Source: Paroedura picta
Taxonomy: Eukaryota > Chordata > Lepidosauria > Squamata > Gekkonidae
Assembly (NCBI RefSeq): GCF_049243985.1
Contig: NC_135371.1
Location: forward strand, 3,373,501 to 3,437,500
Length of the DNA stretch: 64,000 nt
Reading direction: 5' to 3'
Part shown: positions 44,831-64,000 of the stretch, in pieces
Numbering within the stretch: position 1 is the stretch's first letter
How the letters are laid out: each line of letters starts with the position of its first letter
Made by a program: the position numbers and the translations under genes
The notes under the pieces: model-generated
Database searches by the model: none
The model's input: only the letters and a program-made list of their open reading frames with translations
Told to the model about the DNA's origin: nothing

Positions 44831-45662
44831 TTTACTTAGCAGAAGAGGATTCCACCAGGACTCCATGGAGAATCAACAGGGATACTCCCCCCCCCCGCCT
44901 ACACCCCCTTTACCGGAACAACCACTGAAACAGTTGCAGCTCCAAAACCCCGCCTGAAACACGGGATGAGAAAGAACCCGCATCTAGACGTTTAAACCTA
45001 GGGACCCCACTCTGTCTCTAACAGGGTTTTTCCCCACCTATAAATGGGAAGTTTCTATACCTCCCACACAAAAGAAGAACTCAGACGTCTTCCCACAATA
45101 AAGAGCTGATATTAGGCACACAAGCAGACTAAGATGCACCGTTTTCTAGGGGCTGGGCCTTTTCCATCATGGCTCTGGTTCTGTCAGCTTGGCTCTCAAA
45201 GGAGAGGGGAGGAGAGGAGAGGAGGGGAGGGGAGGGGAGGTCTTCCTTGGAGTTCTTCTAAAGACCTTACAAGGTCTGTTTGTTTGTGGAGGATCCTGAG
45301 GGGGTCTGAATGGCAGGCAATGTTTAAAGAGGTCAAGGGAAGAGAGGTGTGGGGGGGTTGCTGAACCACAAGAGAGCAGAATGGAAATATTTTAATAAAA
45401 ACTGTAAGAAAGGCGCAAGATGTCCTCCCCTTGTAAAGGTTTAATCCCTAGTTAACAATTGTCTTCCAGGGTATGTCTGTGTGAAAATGTGTGTGACTTC
45501 CATGCCTAGTATGGATTTGAACCCAGAGCCACCCAATCGTAACCCAACACTCTGGCTCTTGAACGTAACTGGCCCACATCCAGAAGGTAGGGAAAGCACA
45601 TTGGGAACAATCATTGGATCAGCTGTGGAATGAAGGGCTGTTCTCAAGAACCCACAAGAATA

Positions 45663-45668
45663 TTTATT
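45663..45668 (-). terminator. Poly(A) signal of gene C
   Basis: AATAAA on the minus strand about 72 bases after the stop; same position as in B and Z1. Confidence 0.55.
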
Positions 45669-45739
45669 TTGTACAGCTTTAGATACAAGTTCCAAAAGAC
45701 ACACCGCACTGACTTTTGAAACATTTAATAAAGACCAGC

Positions 45740-50436
<4,697 letters not shown>

Positions 50437-50702
50437 CTTCTGCCCCTTCTATTGGGTCGCCTCTGACTCAAAAAAGATGACTTGATCTGAAGAGGGAGAG
50501 GAGAACGTAGCAAGAAGTCAGAAAGCAGGCTAGAGAGAATGGAGCTACATCAACCACGATGGTCAGGACACACCCAGGATGGCCCTGCTGGATCAGAAGG
50601 CTGGTCCTTGTTGTGCTCTGCAGGTCAGGATCAAGGTCATTCGGCTACCTTAACTGTAGAAGTCAATACAGCACAAGGACTGGCATAAGCGATTGCTCTA
50701 TT

Positions 50703-50975
50703 GAGAGCCAGGATGGTTAAGAGCAGCGGCCTGTAATTTGGAGAAGCCGAGTTTGATTCCCCACTCCACCACCACCTGCAGCCAGCTGGGTGACCTTGGG
50801 CCAATCCCAGTTCTCTTAGAACTGTTCTCAAGAACAGTTCTCTCAGAGCACTCTCAGCTCCACCTACCTCACAGGGTCTCTGTACAGAGGAAGGATGAGG
50901 AGGCAATTGTAAGGAGGCAAGCCACTCTGAGACTCCTTTGGGCACTGACAAGCAGGGTTCAAAAAAACAGCTCTT
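50703..50975 (+). repeat. Sauria SINE shared by both arms
   Basis: GAGAGCCAGGATGGTTAAGA ... GAGTTTGATTCCCCACTCCA ... CAAGCAGGGTTCAAAAAAAC. Inverted counterpart of 35661-35930. Confidence 0.75.
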
Positions 50976-51375
50976 CCCCTTCCTCCTCTTGACATTTCCT
51001 CTGTAGGCAGGAAGCGTCAGGCAGGATTTTCTCCAGCAGCTCACAGAAGGGAACAGGGAGAAAGCGTCAGGCAGGGTTAGGCGCAGGGGCTGCTGGGATG
51101 AACAGGAAAGCAATTGTGTTAAGCTTTTGTGCCTCTGAATCAAATGCTTTTAAAAAATGTTTATTCAATAGCATCGGAGACTTAGAACGGGGCTGCATTT
51201 GATTCCCATTCAGGTAGGCGACCCCCCCCCCAATATCCTCGCCAGTATCCACAATGTGTTTATTAAACACCCCGAAAGAGGCTCCCTCTCCACAAACGTA
51301 AAATGACAAGCAGCAGAACTAGGGTTTCATACATTTTTTCCCCTTGTATTTAAGTCACTGATTATTTCCTCCCTC

Positions 51376-51690
51376 CCAGAGCCAGCGTGGTGTTTGGGTT
51401 AAGAGCTTCTAATCTGGCGAGCCGGGTGTGATTCCTGGGTGACCTTGGGCTAGTCTCAGTTCTCTTAGAGCTGCTCTCACAGAGCAGTTCTGCCGAAAGA
51501 GGTCTCAAAGCGACTTCGGAGCACCTTCCCCCTCCTCTCCCCACAGCAGACACCCAGTGGGGAAAGCGGAGCAGAGAGAGCTCTGAGGGAACTGAGGCCA
51601 TTCCAAGGTCACCCGGCTGGCTGCCTGGGGAGGAGGAGCGGGGAATCAAACCCGCTTCTCCAGATTAGAGGCCGCCGCTCTTAACCACGA
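51376..51690. repeat. Two Sauria SINEs, head-on
   Basis: 51376-51490 is a plus-strand fragment (CAGCGTGGTGTTTGGGTTAA). 51491-51690 is antisense (TCTCAAAGCGACTTCGGAGC ... GGGGAATCAAACCCGCTTCT) and matches 34690-34938 in the gene B arm. The first is specific to this arm. Confidence 0.7.
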
Positions 51691-51953
51691 CACTTGCGGG
51701 CCCAGGCCCTTCCTCTGATGTTGCCTCCGGGATCCAGGGGTTGAGTGCCTCTGAATGTGGAGGTTCCCCTCCGGCACCTGGGCCGGCAGCTATGGCTGAA
51801 GGTCTCCGCGAATCTCTCCCACCTGCCTTCGGAAGCTCTTTATTCTCTGCAGCAGATCTCATCAGGCATTTCTGCCGGGAGCCGCATCCCCATCCCCAAT
51901 GTCTCCCCCCCCTCCCAGCTCCTACTTGCAAGGAGACCTTCCCGGGACGTCAC

Positions 51954-52140
51954 CTGCTTCTGCAGAGCTGCACTCCCCCCCCCCTCCTCTCTTTGCAATG
52001 CAGAAAGAAGCCCCCTCCCCTCCCCTCCCCCAAAAACCCACGCACAGGAAGGGAGCCGTTCTTCACTAGCTTCCCTCCGGGCTCGGCCTCTCTAGCAAAC
52101 CGCTTGGTCCTTTTAACCCTTGCCCCGCCGGGCAGAAATC
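51954..52140 (-). promoter_or_regulatory. CpG-rich 5' end / noncoding first exon of gene C
   Basis: Inverted twin of 34250-34438. Motif GGGTTAAAAGGACCAAGCGG at 52119-52100; donor AGAAGCAG|GTGACG at 51954. Confidence 0.6.
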
Positions 52141-52369
52141 TACACGCCCCCAACCCTGGCTCCAGCTCCCGGCTGCAGCCAGCGACGCCCGCTGCGGGTC
52201 AATGGGACTCCTCGGGAGCAATCCCGCCCACGGCCGCCCTAGACCCGAAGGAGGGTCCGCAGAGAACAGGAAAAAGTTTGAGTCCAGGGTCACTTTTTCA
52301 GCTTAACAAACTCAAAGTGACAGTCTACTGATGTAAAATGATTTTTACTATATATTATATTCCCTGTCA

Positions 52370-52475
52370 TTTAAGGAGTTCATAGTCTGAGGAAGAGGGC
52401 TTGCACTCGGAGGCTCATGCCCTGAATAAATCTTTGTTGGTCTTCAAGGTGCGCAACTGGACTCTGATTTTCTTG
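52370..52475 (+). repeat. Fossil of the hammerhead-bearing short repeat
   Basis: AGTCTGAGGAAGAGGGCTTG ... GCCCTGAATAAATCTTTGTT, GGTCTTCAAGGTGCGCAACT then GGACTCTGATTTT. Same family as 1775-1994, with a decayed ribozyme core. Confidence 0.6.
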
Positions 52476-52487
52476 TGCAAAGGATAA

Positions 52488-52565
52488 GAAGAAGAAGAGT
52501 TGGGTCTTATATGCCGCTTTTCTCTACCTGAAGGAGGCTCAAAGCGGCTTACAAGTCGCCTTCCC
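52488..52565 (-). repeat. Sauria SINE 3' fragment
   Basis: GAAGAAGAGTTGGGTCTTAT and CTGAAGGAGGCTCAAAGCGG. Confidence 0.75.
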
Positions 52566-52896
52566 ATTAAGCACACAAAAGCTGGGGCTCTTCATGGCTT
52601 TTCGACATTTTCATGCCCGAAGGGGTGGGGGGTGGACTGGGGACTCCACGTCAAATCTGCAGGTGACACCAAACTGGGAGGAGGAGTGAAGGCTCCAGAA
52701 GACAGAGAGGATTCAAGAGGATCTGAACACACTGGGAATGTGGGCAAAGGAGAAGAGGGAGCTCTATAAGAAGTGCACCCACGCTGGGGCCACAAATATG
52801 AGAAGCAGGCTTCCTGGGCCTGAAATACAGTTCAGGGGAGCAGTGTGGGTGGGAACAGATCTTGGGGTGCTTGTGGACAGGCCACACCACAGGGCT

Positions 52897-53182
52897 GCAC
52901 TAGAAGAACAAGAGTTGGTTCTTCTACTCTGCTTTTCTCTACCAGGAGTCTCAAAGCAGCTTCCAATCACCTTCCCTTTCCTCTCCCCACCACAGACACC
53001 CTGGGAGGTGGGTGAGGCTGAGAGAGCCCTGAGATTCCTGCTTGGTCAGAGCAGTTTTCTCAGTGCCGTGGGGAGCCCAAGGTCACCCAGCTGGCTGCAC
53101 ATGGGGGAGCGCAGAATCAAACCCAGCTTGCCAGATTAGAAGTCCACACTCCTAACCACTACACCAAACTGACTCTCCAGCT
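52897..53182 (-). repeat. Sauria-type SINE
   Basis: Full antisense copy: AGAACAAGAGTTGGTTCTTC ... GGTCACCCAGCTGGCTGCAC ... CTAACCACTACACCAAACTG. Confidence 0.88.
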
Positions 53183-53685
53183 AGCCTGGAAGAGGGCTGC
53201 CTATCTTGCTACAGCCCCCAGCACCTTGCCATGATCACATCTGGACAATGCTACTGCAATGCACTTTATACAGCTCACATCAAAATCTGTTATCATGCTT
53301 GCAGTTCCCAGGCTGAATGTGAGGGGTTGGCTCGGTCCCCCCTATTTGCAGGACTGCGTCACCCGCTCGGCTTTCCCAAGAGGCTCCTGCAGATGCCACC
53401 CTCAAAATGGGCAAAAGCAACCACTGCCCCAAATTGACCATCTGCATCCTCTGTTTAAGGAGCAGCCCCTCTGAGGGAAGCTGCCACTTTCCTGGCTTTC
53501 TGCAAACTATACAAAACTGGAATCGTTCCGGAGGGACTTTCTATCGGGCTGCACATGAACAAAATGGCTCAGAAAGAAACTTGGGTTCTTGGGTTTGGGA
53601 CCGTAGTTTATACCACTGTCTATAGCTCACACTGCCAGTTGTTGTAAAGGGGATGGGGCTAGAAAATTTCCCATTGTTTAATGCA
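53183..53685. other. No recognised feature
   Basis: Contains AGCCTGGAAGAGGGCTGCCT and short open frames without domains. Possibly decayed LINE sequence; I cannot name it. Confidence 0.35.
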
Positions 53686-53819
53686 GGGGTAGTCAACCTG
53701 TGGTCATCCAGATGTCCATGGACCACAATTCCCATGAGCCCCTGCCAGCATTTGCTGGCAGGGGCTCATGGGAATTGTAGTCCATGGACATCTGGAAGAC
53801 CACAGGTTGACTACACCTG
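53686..53819. mobile_element. hAT-type foldback MITE
   Basis: From CAGGGGTAGTCAACCTGTGG to CACAGGTTGACTACACCTG with a CATTTGCTGGCAGGGG centre. No clear target duplication. Confidence 0.82.
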
Positions 53820-54060
53820 GAATGCATCACATCGATACCTACCATTCACTTCACCTGTGTTTTCTGGTAGGTTCCAAATTTCTATTACACAAATCCTATT
53901 GCATTCTTTCAGTGGATTTCCCATCTTGATGAATGTATTGACTTCCTGTGTGTCATCTGTCCCCACAAGAAAGATGGTCAACAAATAGCGCAAATAAAAT
54001 ACTTTCCACAATTGGTGCACTGATAATGTTTCTCCCTGGTTTGATTTTTTTAAAGGTTGG

Positions 54061-54310
<250 letters not shown>

Positions 54311-54633
54311 ACCTGACTTCCCCCCAAAGTTCAGCCTGGTGGGGAAAATAATATTCAGAAGAGGGTGGCACCAATACAATCGATCTAACAATGATCTCGA
54401 TGTTAGAGATCTCAATATTGGACTTTTGGGGACTTTTTCCAGTTTTAATCTTTTTGTTCAGTTTGAGGAATCCCAACGAGATAAGGCCTCATTAAAAGGT
54501 AAGGCAACTAACCTCCCCTACATTTTAACTTATAACCTGATAGGGCTGAAAAGACGTACAGAATGTAGCTGAGAACTGGATTCACCAATATTGTTTTTGA
54601 AAATTTAGAAAATTTTAATGTCATCTGCCTAAA
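54311..54633. other. No recognised feature
   Basis: AT-rich, unique-looking; no domain in the 77-codon frame. Confidence 0.35.
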
Positions 54634-54755
54634 GAAGAAAAGTTGGTACTTATACCCCGCTTTTCACTACCCGAAGGAGTCTCAAAGCGGCTTCCAATCG
54701 CCTTCCCTTCCTCTCCCCACAACAGACCCCCTGTGAGGTAGATGGGGCTGACATA
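54634..54755 (-). repeat. Sauria SINE 3' part
   Basis: GAAGAAAAGTTGGTACTTAT ... CCGAAGGAGTCTCAAAGCGG ... CCACAACAGACCCCCTGTGA. Confidence 0.8.
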
Positions 54756-54841
54756 CTAATGTAATGTAAGGATGTTCATCTTTATGGCAGTAATGGTGCG
54801 TATGCCCTGTGTTAAACTCAAGTTGTAGGTGAAAAATTTGT

Positions 54842-55111
54842 TCACTCTGTTGCCCAATATAAATAATCCTTGATGTGCAAATACCAATTTAATTTTTTCC
54901 CCTCAGCCTCCAACTCTTCAAAGGCTCCCTTTAGTCTTGTATAAAATTGGATTCCTTGATCATTTTTGTACTTAAGTTCAAGTTCTTTTAATTGCTCTCT
55001 ATGGCCTTCTGAGAGGGAAGGCAGCATGGTATAGTTTGATCTCTTCATATCATGCAAACTAACCTGGGCCAGTACTCGGAAGGAAGGCCCAGCAGAGGAC
55101 AGCAGAGGCAA
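54842..55111 (-). repeat. Possible L1/Tx1-type LINE ORF2 remnant
   Basis: The minus strand reads LKGAFEELEAEGKKLNWYLH and IKDYLYWATE, which resembles the segment before RT in L1-type ORF2 proteins (LKEE...NWLQYLQIK). Short and uncertain. Confidence 0.4.
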
Positions 55112-55228
55112 ACCACCTCTGCTTATTTGCCTCGAAAGTCCCTTTCTGGGGTCTCTTTACACAACCACAAATCGCTTTGTCTCTCTTTCTGCCTCTTCAT
55201 TGCAGCTGCACTTCTGGCTCTTTTTCAT

Positions 55229-55660
55229 TTTCAGTTGCAATGTATGGCTGTGAAAGTTGGACCATAAGGAAGGCCGAGCGTCAAAGAATTGAGGCTTTTG
55301 AACTCTGGTGCTGGAGAAGACTCTTGCGAGTCCCTTGGACTGCAAGGCGAACAAACCGGTCAGTCCTAGAGGAGATCAGCCCGGACTGCTCCTTAGAAGG
55401 CCAGATCCTGAAGATGAAACTCAAATACTTTGGCCACCTCATGAGAAGGAAGGACTCCCTGGAGAAGAGCCTGATGCTGGGAGCGATGGAGGGCAAAAGA
55501 AGAAGGGGGCGACAGAGAATGAGGTGGCTGGATGGAGTCACTGAAGCAGTCGGTGCAAACTTAAATGGACTCCGGGGAATGGTAGAGGACAGGAAGGCCT
55601 GGAGGATCATTGTCCATGGGGTCGCGATGGGTCGGACACGAGTTCGCACCTAACAACAAC
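55229..55660 (+). repeat. BovB (RTE) LINE ORF2 C-terminus and 3' end
   Basis: Open frame: MYGCESWTIRKAERQRIEAF, CWRRLLRVPWTARR, LKYFGHLMRRKDSLEKSLML, RRRGRQRMRWLDGVTEAV, VHGVAMGRTRVRT then stop and an (AAC)n-like tail. Very similar to mammalian BovB, a family known for horizontal transfer involving squamates. 5'-truncated. It is the probable partner that mobilises Sauria SINEs. Confidence 0.9.
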
Positions 55661-55664
55661 AACA

Positions 55665-55850
55665 GTGTTGTTGTTGTTCATGTTATGTTGTGAATTGTTA
55701 CCTGATAGTTGTGATGTTCTATTGAAATTTGTATAATGTTGTAGATTGTTATAATTTTCCATGTAAAGTTATGCAATGTTCCATGAAAACCGCCCAGAGC
55801 CCTAAAGAATGGGCAGTATAAAAATCCAAATAAACAAACAATCTTGCAAT
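55665..55850 (+). repeat. L2-like LINE 3' tail
   Basis: Starts with (GTT)n, then GAAAACCGCCCAGAGCCCTA and GAATGGGCAGTATAAAAATC with AAATAAACAAAC. Confidence 0.65.
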
Positions 55851-56654
55851 GTCTGCTAGCCTGAAATTGTGACAGGCAAAAGGGCATCCAAAGAGTTTCC
55901 AAGACGACTGTGGATTTGAACCCAGACCCACCAGGTCATAACTAGAAGCTCTGGCACTTAAACAGGACTGACCCAAATCATGAATGGGGACAAACTGAGT
56001 TGCGTTAATTAATGGGGATCAGTCATGTACCCGAGTGTAAGTCACAAGCGTCCACAAGAAAATTTTATTCACAAGGCTACACACAACTGAAAAAGACGTA
56101 CTGTTGAAAACTTTAATGAAAACACACAAAAATCCTGCTAAATGCAGAAAACACAATGTTTGATAGAGGTGAGAGAAAATCTGTTCTTCCTAAACGCAGT
56201 TTTGTCTTCTCTGACTTTCTCTTCAACCCCAATGAATCCTATTGATGCAGCTCTTTGGCCTTCAGGGCGGTGACCCCCAAGACTGCTCAGAGCAAGCTGG
56301 ACTGGGGAGGGAAGAGGGTTGGGTCCAGCCTCCACAGCACAGCTTGTCCTTATCCCAGGAGGCTTGTGAATCAAGGATGCCGCCTGGTCAGACGATGCTC
56401 ACAGCACAAGGAGTGAAGATATCCCTCACCCTCAGCTGGGCTATTTCCTCACAGGATTTGGGGGGGGGGGGGAATGTTTTTGTCAGTTTTCTTCATGGCA
56501 GGAAGACTTACTTATTTTTTGGATTCTTGTACTCTCCAAAAAGGCCCCTGGCGGTTCACAACACAGAAGGGGAACCACTAAGAAGGCCCTGCTTTGTGTA
56601 GTTACTTTCTGAGCCTTTCTGAACCTCCAACACTTGGCTTTTGAAGACCCTCAG
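55851..56654. other. 3' flank of gene D, nothing recognised
   Basis: Contains TGACTGATCC-type short matches only and a G-run at 56459. No gene. Confidence 0.35.
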
Positions 56655-56932
56655 CTTTGGAGCTGGTGTGGCACACAGGTTTAGAGCAGTGAACTCTCAT
56701 CTGGGGACTTGGGTTTGATTCTCCACTCCTTCAGACAACTGGGTGACCTTAGGTTAGTCACGGTTCTCTTAGAGCTGTTCTTGCAGAACAGTTCTCTTGG
56801 AGCTCCCTCAGCACCCGCCCCCACCTCACATGGTGTCTGTTGTGGGAGAGGAAGGAAAAGGTGCATCTAAGCTGCTTTGAGGTCCCATCTGGTGGGGAAA
56901 AGCAGGGCATTCAAAAAGCAGCTCTTCTTCTA
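56655..56932 (+). repeat. Sauria-type SINE
   Basis: GGAGCTGGTGTGGCACACAG, GGGTTTGATTCTCCACTCCT, TGTCTGTTGTGGGAGAGGAA, AAAAAGCAGCTCTTCTTCT. Diverged head. Confidence 0.75.
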
Positions 56933-57294
56933 CACGGATGTTTCTCCCTTCTATGGATTCTCCGAAGGACACGGAAATCTGGTCTGTGCCTCAAGCTCTT
57001 GCCACCAACGGATTATTTAGGAGGTTCCTCCCTTGTGGGGACTCCTCCGGGATTCCACATCTGTAATTACACAGCTCATCTGCAATTTCTTCCTGTGAGA
57101 TCGATTGGAGGGCTTGAAATGTGGCTGAAGTTCCTTCCGCCAGCCAAGAACTTTTACCATTTCTTCCTAGTTAGGGTTTATTTTCTGGGGAGATGCAAAC
57201 ATTCTGCAAGAGTTTATAGAGGAGGAATGCTTTATGGAGTCTGTTGTCTTTCAGGTGTGAAATAAGAGGAAAAATCTCTTCCTGGGCTATGCAG

Positions 57295-63130
<5,836 letters not shown>

Positions 63131-63166
63131 CTCCTTCCCTTCTCTTGGGCCACCTGGGACTGTGAA

Positions 63167-64000
63167 GAGACCCCTTTATTCCCCAGGCTAGGAGGAGAGG
63201 CTTCTCATGGGGGGGGGGGCAGAGAGACAAAGGGCTCTGGGACAAGAATAAAAAATACACCAGTCAACATCACAATGTTTCAACTGCCCTGGTGGATCAG
63301 GACAAAAACACTCCTTATGGGTTGTAAATCAATCTAACATCATTTTGCCATATCTCCAACTGATTTCGAGGATGCCTCTTTGGATTTTAGGTAATATTTC
63401 ACATCTTTTTTTTTCTGATTTTTTAAAGGCTTTTGACTGGTTGGTTCCATCCATCAGGGGGCTAATTCTTAAGGTAAAGCGGAGCCCCCCAAGGAAAAGA
63501 GGACCGGGAGACCCCTTAAGCACTCCGGGCACCTCTTCCCCTGCACTGAAGGGTCCACCAAGAGCTCTGTCCGAGCGCCCAGCGGAGGGAGGGGGAGGGG
63601 CAGGCAGGAGCCTCTGTGCAGAAGGAGCCCCTGAGATCCGGGGAGGGAGGCTGGCAGGCCTTGGTTGAGCTTTGGCTCAGCCATCTGGAGGCCCAGGGAC
63701 GCTTCCTCGTGTGTAGCTGAGAGGGAATCCCTCTGCCTCCCGCCTGAGCCAGGATGTTAAAGGGAAGAAGGACAGCCAATAAGCACAAGACCCCGGGAGG
63801 CTGCAGGGCTTCCTCCTCCCAAGGGGAGCCAATCCTGGCAAAGAGCATCTCGGAGGGAAGGCCCCCCAACGCCCAGAAGGCAGCTCTGTGCTCTGCTGCC
63901 TCCCCCTTGGCCGCCCCTGAACCCAGGCCTGCTCTGCGGGGCCCTCGTGCGGCTCCCCATTGCATTGTGGGCAGGGTGTGCGTGGTGTGTGTGTGTCCCT
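63167..64000. other. 5' flank of gene D
   Basis: First intron and upstream region. GC-rich from about 63480 to 63960, where a gene D promoter is expected, but I do not see the shared promoter motif in gene-sense orientation or a clear first-exon donor. Ends in a GT-rich run. Confidence 0.35.

Noticed and set aside
55229-55653. Possible host nuclease-like gene
   Set aside because: It is the C-terminal end of BovB ORF2, truncated at the 5' side and followed by the BovB 3' tail.

Overview
This window is nuclear DNA from a squamate reptile; I cannot resolve it below lizard/snake level. The evidence is the repeat set: many Sauria-type tRNA SINEs, BovB (RTE) 3' ends, L2-like and CR1 LINE fragments, a 5S-rRNA-derived SINE, hAT-type foldback MITEs and a Penelope-like element. 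These surround vertebrate SCAN/KRAB C2H2 zinc-finger genes with ordinary GT-AG introns. No prokaryotic or organellar sequence is present.

The host genes form a zinc-finger cluster of six loci. Gene A (minus, CDS 7617-3868) has an extended SCAN exon, a linker exon and a 7-finger exon, and no KRAB. Gene E (plus, CDS 16476-22881) is SCAN, linker, short exon, KRAB and a 23-finger array. Locus Z1 (minus, 31869-30518) is a zinc-finger exon with no SCAN or KRAB exon beside it. Gene B (plus, 36195-41041) and gene C (minus, 50436-45740) are SCAN-KRAB-ZNF paralogs arranged as a large inverted repeat with their 3' ends facing each other. Gene D (minus, 63130-57543) is a SCAN-KRAB-ZNF gene related to E, with a frameshifted 3' end of its finger array. 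I assembled exon phases by hand; every proposed multi-exon CDS closes in frame. All these genes are expected to encode sequence-specific nuclear DNA-binding proteins, with KRAB usually a repression module and SCAN an oligomerisation module. No targets can be read from the sequence.

GC-rich 5' ends with good splice donors lie at about 9.5-9.8, 14.5-14.7, 33.3-33.6, 34.3-34.4 and 52.0-52.1 kb. All five carry a related motif (GGGTTAAAGGGACCGAGCGG or close variants) in gene-sense orientation.

The standout mobile element is a nearly pristine Penelope-like retroelement (23397-27623). It has a 17-bp target-site duplication, two pLTRs with one visible difference, an inverted partial pLTR on the left, a 241-codon upstream ORF overlapping a 750-codon RT/GIY-YIG ORF, and a hammerhead-ribozyme-like motif in each pLTR. 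A short 220-bp element with a canonical-looking hammerhead core and a perfect 12-bp TSD sits inside a SINE at 1775-1994.

Intergenic and intronic space is mostly repeats. Shared and unshared insertions between the duplicated blocks allow a relative history: Z1 and C share a SINE that B lacks; E and D share an intronic SINE; one MITE has a paralogous empty site at Z1.
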